Shown piece by piece: positions 24,124-32,867 of a stretch of DNA of 33,725 nucleotides (its first letter is position 1; the number at the start of each line of letters is the position of its first letter). Source of the stretch: Thermodesulfobacteriota bacterium. GTDB taxonomy: Bacteria; Desulfobacterota; WTBG01; CAIYCZ01; CAIRTM01. The notes under the pieces were generated by a model. That model searched no databases and was not told the origin of the DNA. It saw nothing but the letters and a program-made list of their open reading frames with translations. Position numbers and translations under genes: made by a program. The stretch covers positions 1 through 33,725 of the forward strand of contig JANQGV010000105.1 of assembly GCA_028282925.1 (NCBI GenBank), written 5' to 3'.

Positions 24124-24246
24124 AGGCTGTCGGAGAACGTCCATCTCCTGCGTTGCGCTCACCCTTCGTCACTGCGGCGTACAAACAAGTGCGCCTCATT
24201 CCAAAGGATATCGCGCGCCTTGTGTCTGAACATTCTCCAAAAGCCT
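24124..24246. repeat. Short terminal-inverted-repeat element, copy B
   Basis: A 123-bp unit between the convergent ends of the small exported protein gene and the HPr-fusion gene. The left end AGGCTGTCGGAGAACG (24124-24139) matches the reverse complement of the right end CATTCTCCAAAAGCCT (24231-24246) at 13 of 16 positions. An inner stem GGCGTAC/GTGCGCC (one G-T pair) surrounds AAACAA near 24176-24195. The first 23 bases share 20 with copy A (9110-9132). Non-coding, and likely one member of an interspersed family in this genome. Confidence 0.7.
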
Positions 24247-24295
24247 CCCGTTACGAAGGTATGCCGAAAAAAGCTGGAAAGATTATACCGTCTTT

Positions 24296-25606
24296 TTATT
24301 CTTGGCGAAGATACGACAGGGGCTCGGGAAGCGGGGTGCTGTTTCCCATGGTGTCCTCACCGTAATTGGCCTCTGCCAGAAGTTTTAGGTCCCGTATGGC
24401 GTTTTTGTCGCCCTGAAAAGCTATTTCGGTGATTCCTTCCTTTTTGATCATACCACCGGCCCACATGATGTCGATCACGCTGCTGGCGTCGAACTCCTTG
24501 TCCTGAACAAGCATGGTGACCTTTGATCCGTAATGGTTGCACACTTTTGCAACCAGGGTCGAGGGGCGCAGGTGGAACCCAAGGCCTTCAGGCACGTTTA
24601 CCGTTTCCTTGTCCACGACGGTGAACGTTTCGACAATTTCGTTTGCCAGGTTGATACCGTCTCCAATAAAGTGGGTATAATGGTACAGAGCAAAGTTTAC
24701 GATTGTATCGACAATCTTCTTCCTTTTGACAATCTTTTCAATTTTTTTCCGCGTTGCTTCATTACGTACGCTGAGTTCATGACGTTCAAAAAAATGACTG
24801 AGCGACTTGGCGATTCCAAGGAGATGCAGCGTTATGGATATATGTCCCCGCAGACTGCCGAGCATGCTGTTTTCAGATTCAAAAGGTGTTTTTTGAATAT
24901 AGGTATCATACATGGATTGCGCATTATGGACATGGGCTTCAAGATGACGCAGTGTTTCTTCGTTGATCTGGTCGGGAATGATATTGGTGTTGAGGTCTTT
25001 AACAGGGATTTTCTTATCGAATAGAATGATGCTTGAATCGTTGTACGTATCGATGAATTCTGTTGCAACACGAATAACATTATCATGAATGTCGGCGACC
25101 CCTTCATCGTTTATATTCTGAGGCAATACCTGAACAACGATTCTTTCTTCAAAGTTTTCTTCATTGATAAGCGCTTCAGGTATTGAAAGACCGAGGCTGA
25201 CTGCTTCCTGGGTGAGGCTGTTGAACAGACCCTTTAGAATACCATTCAGATAATTGAGGCGTTTGCCGGATTCCTTGATAAACGAGTCGGTTTTCTCACT
25301 GCGCAATTTGTAGAATTTAACCCGACTGAGAATGTGGCTGATCATGTAGGCGGTGCTGGAAATGTTTCTGATGGATGCTACGATTTCTCCGAAATAGAGC
25401 CATATTTTATTGTTTCGAGCACCATGGTCGTCAAGAAAGTCTTCAAGTTCCATCGACTCCTTGACAAGGGCGACATAGAGGCGTTTGCTGAACTTTGAAT
25501 CGGTATTGACATCAAAGTAATGCGCGAAGTTCAGTAAATTTACGGAAGCTTTTTCGGCAATGGGAACAAAGTCATCTTCTTTAATTATTTCTACGAAATA
25601 TTCCAT
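24296..25606 (-). CDS. HPr-like phosphocarrier domain fused to an unrecognised helical domain
   Basis: 436 residues. Residues ~1-330 are mostly helical and of no family I recognise; they are rich in charged residues (for example KFSKRLYVALVKESMELEDF at 38-57, and IEKIVKRKKIVDTIVNFALYHY at 289-310, shown here as parts). Residues ~335-415 are an HPr-type domain: EGLGFHLRPSTLVAKV places H345 at the position of the PTS phospho-histidine (H15 of HPr), with the RP that follows it, and DASSVIDIMWAGGM (373-386) matches the regulatory-serine helix (S375/S376). A ~20-residue Pro-rich tail follows. No enzyme I, EII or HPr kinase is in the window. ATG 25606 follows AGGA by eight bases and lies ten bases after the stop of the secreted repeat protein, so both are likely one operon. 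Confidence 0.85.
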   Translation of the reverse strand: MEYFVEIIKEDDFVPIAEKASVNLLNFAHYFDVNTDSKFSKRLYVALVKESMELEDFLDDHGARNNKIWLYFGEIVASIRNISSTAYMISHILSRVKFYKLRSEKTDSFIKESGKRLNYLNGILKGLFNSLTQEAVSLGLSIPEALINEENFEERIVVQVLPQNINDEGVADIHDNVIRVATEFIDTYNDSSIILFDKKIPVKDLNTNIIPDQINEETLRHLEAHVHNAQSMYDTYIQKTPFESENSMLGSLRGHISITLHLLGIAKSLSHFFERHELSVRNEATRKKIEKIVKRKKIVDTIVNFALYHYTHFIGDGINLANEIVETFTVVDKETVNVPEGLGFHLRPSTLVAKVCNHYGSKVTMLVQDKEFDASSVIDIMWAGGMIKKEGITEIAFQGDKNAIRDLKLLAEANYGEDTMGNSTPLPEPLSYLRQE

Positions 25607-25616
25607 TCACAAAATC

Positions 25617-27590
25617 CTATTCTACGGTAATGCCGTCAGAGGCGAAAAGTGAACCTGATTCTAACTGTTCAGTAAAGTTGCGTAAAGTCGTTTTTAAGTC
25701 TGTTGAGATGTCATGGTTTTCCATGCGGGTACTACTCTGTAGAAGAGCGTCAATCAGCTCTTTTGACACACGCACGGAACTGTTGGGCGTATATTCAGCA
25801 TTGTCTGTAAGAAATTGATGCAGAACAGCGCTGAGTTTTGCACGGATACTCGGATCTGTTTTTATGATTTTTGTAATCTCATGGGCATAGAGGTAAAGTG
25901 ACGAACTGTATTTGCTCAAAAGCGTAGATTCCTGAAAAACGCCGTCTCGCAACGACCGTAAATACGCAAGGGCACTCACCACGTCAGTGCCGGAATCTGT
26001 ACCGGTTTCGGCCAGCAGGGTGACAGGGCATGAAACCAGCCGGATGTTGATTTCCAGCTCACCGATGGTTTCATCAGGGGCAATGCGTTGTGAAGCGGTC
26101 AGGTAGCCGTCGGCGGAAAACGTAATGCGGGAAGGGCAAGAAGGGACACTCATACTGTACCTTCCGCTCGTGTCGGTCAGGGCCGTAGCTCCATGGTCGG
26201 CGCGAACCCGAACTCCGGCAATCGGTGCACTGCCGGTACTGTCCACTACAGTTCCTGAAACGGTTGTATGGTGGTCGGTTGAAAGTGAAACTGTTGTATT
26301 CAAAAGATCACCATAATCGATAGAAAAGGATTTTTCTTCGATTTCGTAACAGGCATGGCCCACCTCCAGAGTGTGCTCCCCCGGTTCAATATCAGCGATA
26401 TAAAAGGAGCCGTCCGAAGCACTTGAAGTGGAAAGTGTCGTGTCACCGTCAAGGACAATGGTTGCCCCGCTGATTGTGTGGTTGTCTGATGCGTCGTAAA
26501 TTATTCCGGACAGGTCGGCCAGTGGGTTAAGAGCGATATTTGCCGCCGTAGAGGCGTTATACAGCAATGTAACGGGCACCGTTGCCGTCTCATAGCCCTT
26601 TTTTGAAACGGTTATCGTTGAAGTGCATATGCTGCCGTACAGGTTGTACGTGCCGTTGATCTGGCCGGCACTTTTCATGCCCGTATCGGCAAGAATGTCC
26701 GCACCGGAAACCGGTTTTCCAGTAAGCGCGTCCGTAATAACCCCCTGCAAAAGGCCGCATCCGTTTCGGGCGGGATGTAGTTCGAAATCGGCGGCGGTCA
26801 CCGGCGGGAAAGACAGCAGTGATATTGTTTCATATCCGAATTGAAACGTCTCCGAACTGAAAAGCAGGGTCGTCAGTCCTGTGCCGGATTCAATGGAAAA
26901 AAAACCGTCATTGCTGATTGTGATGTCGCCTGTAGAGGAATGAACCCGCACGCCTGTTACATTTGCGGCCGAGCAGGCATTGATTATATGCCCGGAAACC
27001 TTTACTTCCTCATCGGGAGCTTTACGCAACGCAGCGTAAAGCCGGGTCGTCCGGTAGGAATCTATGGAAACACTGTTGAACACCCGTGAACTATACCCTT
27101 CGCAAAACACGGTTACGGTTGCACTGCCTGAAGGAGTGTCAAAAGAAAAATATCCATCATCATCCGTAAGTGTTATAGCGCCAAGGTCCGTTGCGACAAA
27201 GGCATTGTAGAACCCCTCATTGGTCTCGGCATCAACAACGCGGCCGGTAAGCGTTCCGGCTGGTGTTGATGCGGGGTAAAGCCAGATTGAAACCGTGGTG
27301 GTTTGGCCCGGTGAAGCCAGAATGCCGGTGAGCATGTTCGTACGGAACCCCGGCGACGATACGATCAGGTTGTACATATTGGGGGGGATGCGTAGCGTAA
27401 ACGTGCCGTTTGTCACGGTGGTTTGCAGGCCGGTCGTTGTATGGATTACAGCGCTGCTCACCAGGGAATTATTGAAGGCGTTGTAAATAGTACCGTTGAT
27501 AAATGCCGGCTGTATCGCGGACACCGGCTTTACGGTAAGCCCTACCAGTAAAAGAAAAAGAAAAATAGTGTATTTTTGCGATTGCTGCAA
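25617..27590 (-). CDS. Secreted protein with six carboxypeptidase-regulatory-like repeats
   Basis: 657 residues, TTG start with GGAG about ten bases upstream. A signal peptide (~1-25, cut after VSA) exports it. Six beta-sandwich repeats of the CarboxypepD_reg type follow, each opening with a G-x-(I/V) strand: FINGTIYNAF (~30), TLTGRVVDAE (~112), KVSGHIINAC (~196), LLQGVITDAL (~275), DLSGIIYDAS (~355) and TVSGTVVDST (~440), each with a DGxF/SGRY-like turn. The C-terminal ~130 residues are helical (ALAYLRSLRDGVF, LYLYAHEITKII) and resemble the CFI-box-type C-terminal domain seen in deltaproteobacterial surface proteins, though the CFI motif itself is not visible. It probably sits in the periplasm or on the cell surface. 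No enzyme domain is visible. Confidence 0.85.
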   Translation of the reverse strand: MQQSQKYTIFLFLLLVGLTVKPVSAIQPAFINGTIYNAFNNSLVSSAVIHTTTGLQTTVTNGTFTLRIPPNMYNLIVSSPGFRTNMLTGILASPGQTTTVSIWLYPASTPAGTLTGRVVDAETNEGFYNAFVATDLGAITLTDDDGYFSFDTPSGSATVTVFCEGYSSRVFNSVSIDSYRTTRLYAALRKAPDEEVKVSGHIINACSAANVTGVRVHSSTGDITISNDGFFSIESGTGLTTLLFSSETFQFGYETISLLSFPPVTAADFELHPARNGCGLLQGVITDALTGKPVSGADILADTGMKSAGQINGTYNLYGSICTSTITVSKKGYETATVPVTLLYNASTAANIALNPLADLSGIIYDASDNHTISGATIVLDGDTTLSTSSASDGSFYIADIEPGEHTLEVGHACYEIEEKSFSIDYGDLLNTTVSLSTDHHTTVSGTVVDSTGSAPIAGVRVRADHGATALTDTSGRYSMSVPSCPSRITFSADGYLTASQRIAPDETIGELEINIRLVSCPVTLLAETGTDSGTDVVSALAYLRSLRDGVFQESTLLSKYSSSLYLYAHEITKIIKTDPSIRAKLSAVLHQFLTDNAEYTPNSSVRVSKELIDALLQSSTRMENHDISTDLKTTLRNFTEQLESGSLFASDGITVE

Positions 27591-27659
27591 ACGGCAGGAT
27601 CTCCCTACATGCTTTACATTAGTATAGTGTACTGTGCAGGAGAATATGCTTTCGTGCTG

Positions 27660-27878
27660 TTAATCGTCATCATCGGTCTGTGCAGGCTCGGGAGTTTCTT
27701 CTGTTTCGCCGGCATGCTTGCTTGATATTCTTTCAATCAGCCCGATCGGCTCATGTTCTATTTCAATTTTTTCAAATTTATCAGACGCATCTTCAATTTT
27801 GTTTTTTACGGAATTAAGATAGGTCTGCTGTTCGTGTGAGTCTCTTTTATCAATTAAACGCTTGTCTTTTTGGTCCAT
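27660..27878 (-). CDS. Small acidic protein, hypothetical
   Basis: 72 residues, highly charged. The N-terminal half is KD-rich and helical (MDQKDKRLIDKRDSHEQQ), then NSVKNKIEDASDKFEKIEIE, ending in an acidic tail ETPEPAQTDDDD. No membrane segment or known motif. GAGGT stands about ten bases before the ATG, and the gene fits the spacing between the MerR gene (32 bp upstream) and the secreted protein gene (69 bp downstream). That context and the clean ribosome-binding site argue that it is real. Function unknown. Confidence 0.6.
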   Translation of the reverse strand: MDQKDKRLIDKRDSHEQQTYLNSVKNKIEDASDKFEKIEIEHEPIGLIERISSKHAGETEETPEPAQTDDDD

Positions 27879-27910
27879 ACCGGTGTTACCTCATGCATTC
27901 AGTTTGAAAA

Positions 27911-28270
27911 TTAAATCGGTTTATTTAGGATGCCGGACAGTTCATGTATTTCTGCGCGAATTTCCTGCAGGGCGGTTATATACTTTTTTTGTGAAAAACT
28001 TAACGGTAATTGCTGCTCCTGAACAGTCGTGTCCTTGAGTTTCTTTTTTGCGCCGGCTATGGTGAACTTCTGGTCATAGAGCATTTTTTTTATTTTCAGG
28101 ATCGACTCAACATCTTTTTTGCGATAGAGTCTCTGGTTGGATTTTGTTCTATAGGGCTTTACAAGCTTGAATTCGGATTCCCAGTAGCGCAGAATATAGG
28201 GTTCCACCCCCGTAATTTTACTTACTTCACCGATTTTAAAGTAAAGCTTATCCGGGATTTTGCTTGCCAT
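27911..28270 (-). CDS. MerR-family transcriptional regulator
   Basis: 119 residues from ATG 28270, which follows GGAG in GGGGTGGAGTTTCTC; a longer frame to 28297 lacks a site. The winged-helix DNA-binding part is LYFKIGEVSKITGVEPYILRYWE (about 8-30, in parts) followed by NQRLYRKKDVESILKIKKM. The MerR linker helix carries KFTIAGAKKKL. The C-terminus is short with no cysteine set, so it is not a metal sensor. In deltaproteobacteria a MerR-like gene in this place, directly after the pheT-IHF genes, is common. Its targets are unknown. Confidence 0.92.
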   Translation of the reverse strand: MASKIPDKLYFKIGEVSKITGVEPYILRYWESEFKLVKPYRTKSNQRLYRKKDVESILKIKKMLYDQKFTIAGAKKKLKDTTVQEQQLPLSFSQKKYITALQEIRAEIHELSGILNKPI

Positions 28271-28334
28271 GAGAAACTCCACCCCTGAAAAATGCACATA
28301 GTATTAATAAAAGTATGCAGCCCCTGTTGCCTAT

Positions 28335-28610
28335 TTACCCGTTTAAGGCTTTTTTAAGAACCGGGCTGGCCTTGAACGTCAGGACACTGCGGGCCGATAT
28401 TTCAATTTCGTCTCCGGTCTGGGGGTTGCGACCGCGGCGTACTTTTTTGTCGCGGATGTTAAAGTTTCCGAATCCGGAAATTTTAACCTTTTCACCCTTT
28501 TCCAGGGAAGAGCGCATGATTTCAAAAACCAGTTCGACAATCTGGCTGGACTCTTTTTTGGATAGCCCGACTTTTTCATAAATAGATTCAATCAAATCTG
28601 CCTTTGTCAT
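28335..28610 (-). CDS. ihfA: IHF/HU-family DNA-bending protein, probably IHF alpha
   Basis: 91 residues with the complete HU/IHF fold: N-terminal helices (MTKADLIESIYEKVGL), ISGFGNF (44-50), and the arm RRGRNPQTGDEIEI, whose Pro (P63) intercalates into DNA. The last helix is KASPVLKKAL. The position just downstream of pheT is that of ihfA in many Gram-negatives, and EISARSVLTF is closer to IHF alpha (ITARRVVTF) than to HU. The symbol rests on context as well as sequence. GGAGG lies nine bases before the ATG, and the start is 35 bp from the pheT stop. Confidence 0.9.
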   Translation of the reverse strand: MTKADLIESIYEKVGLSKKESSQIVELVFEIMRSSLEKGEKVKISGFGNFNIRDKKVRRGRNPQTGDEIEISARSVLTFKASPVLKKALNG

Positions 28611-28645
28611 GGAATTACACCTCCTGTTAAAAAGGGGTTATACTG

Positions 28646-31057
28646 TTAATTCCGCAATTCAGCACCTATTTCTTTGCCGAGGAATGCCAATAATTTGTCG
28701 TGTATTTTATTGACCTCATTGTCCGTCAGCGTTCGTTCATCGGATTGAAACTTCAGCCTGTACGCGAGGCTCTTTTTCCCGGCAGGGATGTTTTTACCCT
28801 GGTAACTGTCGAATATGTGAAATTCCGTCAGCAGCTTGTTTTTATACTTTTTGATGGTTTCATATATTGTATCAGAAGAAACCGAATCGTCAACAACGAG
28901 TGCAAGATCCCGATAAATTGCCGGCTGTCGGGAAAATGGTTTATATTCGGGTGTTTCTACATAATAGTGAGAAAGCAGTTCAAAATCAAGATCAAAAACA
29001 AAGGCGCTCTGTTCAATATCAAAGGCCTCCAGAACGTCGGGATGCACTTCTCCAAGGCACCCGATGCAGGTATTTTCTATAAAGAGGCTGAGCATGTTTT
29101 TAGGGTGCAGATAGAGCTCGCGTGAATCGCATGTGCAGGTATAGTGTGTAATGTTGAGGCTGTGCAACAGCGATTCAACCACACCTTTGACGTCGTAAAA
29201 ATCTGCTTGCTGTTTTTCAACATTCCAGAGTTCCCCGAACCGCAGCCCTGTAATAATGCCCGTTATTCTCCTGGTTTCACGGGGCAGTTTGTCCTCGGGG
29301 TTGGGCAGGAAGGTGTTGCTGATTTCAAATATTTTTACGTTGGTGCAGTTGTTGTGTATGTTTTCGCGCACATTGGCCAGCAGGCTGGGGACAATCGAGG
29401 TACGCATCACCGATTGAGACGCCGACAGTGGGTTCAGAATGTGAATGGGTTTTGCACGGTCGTCCGATTCCGGTAATTTCAGAGCCTCTATCATGTCCGG
29501 GGCATAAAAGCTGTAATTGACAACCTCGTTCAAACCGCAGGATGTGAGAATATCACGCAGGCGGTTTGAAAGCGAGAATGGGGTGTGTACCGGAATTTCC
29601 GTCAATTTTGCATAGGGATTGGTGGCCGGAACAGCGTCATAGCCGTTGATGCGGGCAACTTCTTCTATCAGATCTATGGGCGCGTTGATATCATAACGGT
29701 GCGTTGGCGGTACGGCTTTGATGGTATCAGCGTCGATCTCTTCCGATGTGATGGAAAGCCTGCCCAGAATATCCTTAATACTGTTTTGCGATAGAGATAT
29801 CCCGATGGTTTTGTTGGTTTTCTCAACCGAAATCTGTATGGGGTCCGGCGAAGGCAGTGGAGACGGGTACACATCGATAATGCCTTCGGCGATACTGCCG
29901 CCTGCCAGTTGTTGCACCAGGGACGCAGCCCGGTTCAGCGCCGGGATGACCCCGTTGATATCAATGCCTTTTTTAAAACGTTCGGACGATTCCGTTTTCA
30001 GTTTGAGTATGTTGCTGGAGCGGCCGATGGACCGGGGATTGAAGTAAGCGCTTTCAAGTAACACGGACGTTGTGGTATCGGAAATACCGGAATTTTCGCC
30101 GCCCATGATGCCTCCCAGGGCAACGGCACGTTTTCCGTCGCAGATCATCACGACATCGGTATCGGGACGGCGCTCGATATCATCGAGGGTCACGAAAGTT
30201 TCTCCATGAAGCGCCCTGCGTACGTTGATTGCCTTATCCTGTATAAGACGGTAGTCGAAGGCATGCAGGGGCTGGCCCCACTCGAGCAGGATATAGTTGG
30301 TTATATCGACAACGTTGTTGATGGACCGTATGCCGGAATTCTCCAGTCTGCGGCGCATCCATAACGGAGATGGTGCGATGGTAATATCGTCGATGAACCG
30401 GGCGGTATAGCGCGGACACAGATCGGGATCGTGGATGGTAACGCTGATGACATCGTCGATGGATTTCCCGGACTCTGTACAGGTTGTTTCACTGTGCTGC
30501 AGCGGTACATCAAGAACCGCTGATATTTCCCGGGCAAGTCCTACAACGCTGAAGCAGTCGGACCGGTTCGGGGTTACCCCAAGACTGAGCACGGTATCGT
30601 TTAACTGTAATGCCTGGGCGATGGGCAGTCCTATTTGTGTGTCAGGCGGCAATACCATAATGCCGGAGGCATCGTTGCCGATTTCGAGCTCTATCTCAGA
30701 GCAGATCATACCCTCGGAGAGTTCACCCCTGATTTTCGATTTTTTAATTTTGAGACCGCCGGGAAGTTCTGCGCCCACGCAGGCAAGGGCTATTTTCTGG
30801 CCGACTTCGATATTCGGGGCTCCGCACACAACGGAATAGGTCTGCTCACCGGTGGTTACCTTGGTAAGACGCAGCTTGTCGGCGTTGGGGTGGGGCGCAA
30901 TGTCGGTTATTTCCCCGGTTACCACATTGTCCCATTCGGGACCGACTTCAATTATTTCATCCACCTCGGTTCCCGACATGGTCAGCTTATGTGCCAGTTC
31001 GGAAACAGGGAGTTCGAGCGTAATAAAATCCTTCAACCAGTTTAAACTTAATAGCAT
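28646..31057 (-). CDS. pheT: Phenylalanyl-tRNA synthetase beta subunit
   Basis: 803 residues, the usual length. Domains in order: an N-terminal PheRS beta segment with the EMAP/tRNA-binding OB fold (~40-150, with VVTGEI and VVCGAPN), B3/B4 editing domain (~210-385), B5 DNA-binding-like domain (~405-475), the catalytic-like core (~490-690), and the C-terminal ferredoxin-like anticodon-binding domain (~708-803, ending HDKLLAFLGKEIGAEL). It pairs with PheS in an alpha2-beta2 enzyme and clears mischarged Tyr-tRNAPhe. It starts 12 bp after pheS, with AGGT upstream. Confidence 0.97.
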   Translation of the reverse strand: MLLSLNWLKDFITLELPVSELAHKLTMSGTEVDEIIEVGPEWDNVVTGEITDIAPHPNADKLRLTKVTTGEQTYSVVCGAPNIEVGQKIALACVGAELPGGLKIKKSKIRGELSEGMICSEIELEIGNDASGIMVLPPDTQIGLPIAQALQLNDTVLSLGVTPNRSDCFSVVGLAREISAVLDVPLQHSETTCTESGKSIDDVISVTIHDPDLCPRYTARFIDDITIAPSPLWMRRRLENSGIRSINNVVDITNYILLEWGQPLHAFDYRLIQDKAINVRRALHGETFVTLDDIERRPDTDVVMICDGKRAVALGGIMGGENSGISDTTTSVLLESAYFNPRSIGRSSNILKLKTESSERFKKGIDINGVIPALNRAASLVQQLAGGSIAEGIIDVYPSPLPSPDPIQISVEKTNKTIGISLSQNSIKDILGRLSITSEEIDADTIKAVPPTHRYDINAPIDLIEEVARINGYDAVPATNPYAKLTEIPVHTPFSLSNRLRDILTSCGLNEVVNYSFYAPDMIEALKLPESDDRAKPIHILNPLSASQSVMRTSIVPSLLANVRENIHNNCTNVKIFEISNTFLPNPEDKLPRETRRITGIITGLRFGELWNVEKQQADFYDVKGVVESLLHSLNITHYTCTCDSRELYLHPKNMLSLFIENTCIGCLGEVHPDVLEAFDIEQSAFVFDLDFELLSHYYVETPEYKPFSRQPAIYRDLALVVDDSVSSDTIYETIKKYKNKLLTEFHIFDSYQGKNIPAGKKSLAYRLKFQSDERTLTDNEVNKIHDKLLAFLGKEIGAELRN

Positions 31058-31069
31058 GGTATGACCTGA

Positions 31070-32086
31070 TTAGAATTGAGAGAGAAACCTGTAATCGTTT
31101 TCAAAGAATAGACGGATATCGTTGACACCGTATTTCAGCATGGCGGTTCTTTCCACACCGAGGCCGAACGCAAGACCGGTGATTTCATCGGGATTGTAGC
31201 CTGCATTTGCAAAAACCTTGGGGTTCACCAGCCCGCACCCCAGAATTTCAATCCAGCCGGTACCCGAGCATACCCGGCAGCCAGCACCCCGGCACATAAC
31301 GCACTGAATGTCCACCTCGGCGCTGGGCTCGGTAAAGGGGAAGAAACTGGGACGAAACCTGAGAGCGGTGTTTTCGTCGAAAATGGTGTGGATGAAAATG
31401 GTCAGCAGCCCTTTGAGATCGCCGAAGGTAATATTGGTATCAACCATCAAACCCTCAATCTGATGAAACATGGGGGTATGAGAAACGTCGGAATCGCACC
31501 GGTATACTTTCCCCGGGCAGATGATTTTCAGAGGCGGTTTGGTTTTCTGCATGGTCCTGATCTGGACCGGAGATGTATGGGTCCTGAGCATGACCTCTTC
31601 GGTAACATAGAACGTATCATGCATGTCCCGGGCCGGGTGGTCTTTCGGAATATTCAGGGCCTCGAAATTGAAAAAATCGAGCTCGATTTCAGGACCCTCC
31701 ACAATCTCAAAGCCGAGGGTGGTGAACACCTGTGTGATCTGGTCGGTGACAAGGGTAATGGGATGTTTGTTCCCGAGCAACTGTTTTCTGCCGGGAAGCG
31801 TTACGTCGATAGAGGGCTTTTCAATATGTTCAAGCTTTTTTGACTGCTTAATGTTTTGTAAGGCGTTATCAATGGCAGCCGTCAGATCCTTTTTTAAATC
31901 GTTGGCCTCTTTGCCGATGGTTGATCGCTCTTCTGCGGGGATATTCTTAAGGTTTTTTACGATTTGCGTAATCGTCCCGCTTCGGCCCAGGTATCTGCTT
32001 TTGACTTGATAGAGCTCGGATTCAGACGTGACCGCTTCGATTTCCTTTAAACTCGTTTGCCGTATGGTGGTTAGCTCTTCTTTCAT
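31070..32086 (-). CDS. pheS: Phenylalanyl-tRNA synthetase alpha subunit
   Basis: 338 residues. An N-terminal coiled coil (~1-90) is followed by the class II catalytic core: LGFEIVEGPEIELDFFNF (~120-137), DTFYV (~157-161), motif 2 GKVYRCDSDVSHTPMFHQ (~191-208), a CRGAGCRVC segment (~262-270) and motif 3 GLGVERTAMLKYG (~309-321). It charges tRNAPhe together with PheT. A 109-bp gap separates it from rplT. That gap contains small stems (AAATAC/GTATTT and AACAGG/CCTGTT on the minus strand), but no leader peptide rich in Phe was seen. Confidence 0.97.
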   Translation of the reverse strand: MKEELTTIRQTSLKEIEAVTSESELYQVKSRYLGRSGTITQIVKNLKNIPAEERSTIGKEANDLKKDLTAAIDNALQNIKQSKKLEHIEKPSIDVTLPGRKQLLGNKHPITLVTDQITQVFTTLGFEIVEGPEIELDFFNFEALNIPKDHPARDMHDTFYVTEEVMLRTHTSPVQIRTMQKTKPPLKIICPGKVYRCDSDVSHTPMFHQIEGLMVDTNITFGDLKGLLTIFIHTIFDENTALRFRPSFFPFTEPSAEVDIQCVMCRGAGCRVCSGTGWIEILGCGLVNPKVFANAGYNPDEITGLAFGLGVERTAMLKYGVNDIRLFFENDYRFLSQF

Positions 32087-32195
32087 GCGTCTTCTTGAGA
32101 TGTAAGAGATCTACGTGATTTAGATAATACTGGTGATTGCGAGCAGGGGAAAACAGGGGGCATTCCTGTTACGAAATACCCCCGCGTATTTCTAT

Positions 32196-32552
32196 TCAGC
32201 CGATACTCTCTTTTGCAATGCCGACAAGATGTGCAAATGAGTCAGGGTCGGCTATAGCCATTGCAGACAGATTTTTTCTGTCGATTTCAATGTTGGCTTT
32301 CTTCAGGCCGAGCATGAACTTACTGTAGTTGATGTCGTTATTGCGGGCGGCGGCGCTGATCCTGGTGATCCAGAGACGACGGAAATCACGTTTGCGGGCA
32401 CGCCTGTCGCGATAGGCGAAATTTAAGGCACGATCGACCGATTCTTTAGCAATCCGGTATAGTTTGCTGCGCGGGCCGCGGAACCCCTTCGCAAGTTTAA
32501 GAACTCTTTTTCTACGTCTGCGTAATGTAAATCCTCTTTTAACACGTGGCAT
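32196..32552 (-). CDS. rplT: 50S ribosomal protein L20
   Basis: 118 residues, the standard size. [24 protein letters not shown] and the C-terminal [15 protein letters not shown] are universal L20 blocks. It binds 23S rRNA early in assembly and in some bacteria represses the infC-rpmI-rplT operon. Placed directly after rpmI on the same strand, as is usual. Confidence 0.98.
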   Translation of the reverse strand: MPRVKRGFTLRRRRKRVLKLAKGFRGPRSKLYRIAKESVDRALNFAYRDRRARKRDFRRLWITRISAAARNNDINYSKFMLGLKKANIEIDRKNLSAMAIADPDSFAHLVGIAKESIG

Positions 32553-32623
32553 AGTTACATACCTTTCAACTGTATTTAATGGTAACCGTTTTATATACTG
32601 AAACGCTGTGCACTATATCATTG

Positions 32624-32821
32624 TCAGGCGTACGGTATAAGACGCTTAACATTGGTTTGTTCTGCCTTGGCAATAGTCGTTGATTTCCTCAGGTTGCGTT
32701 TTCTTTTCGGCGATTTTGAGGTCAGTATGTGACTGCTGTAAGCCTTGGACCGTTTTACCTTGCCTGATTTTGTCAGGGAAAAACGTTTGGCAGCACCTCT
32801 GTTTGTTTTGATTTTCGGCAT
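32624..32821 (-). CDS. rpmI: 50S ribosomal protein L35
   Basis: 65 residues. [28 protein letters not shown] and [11 protein letters not shown] are the conserved L35 blocks. It lies between infC (46 bp away) and rplT (71 bp away) in the normal order. Confidence 0.98.
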   Translation of the reverse strand: MPKIKTNRGAAKRFSLTKSGKVKRSKAYSSHILTSKSPKRKRNLRKSTTIAKAEQTNVKRLIPYA

Positions 32822-32867
32822 TGTTGTATATCTCCTATGACTATTTAAATAACCGTAACGGGCTTAA

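Noticed and set aside
32087-32195. Attenuator with leader peptide for pheS
   Set aside because: Only small stems are present; no short frame rich in Phe codons and no U-run after a strong hairpin.
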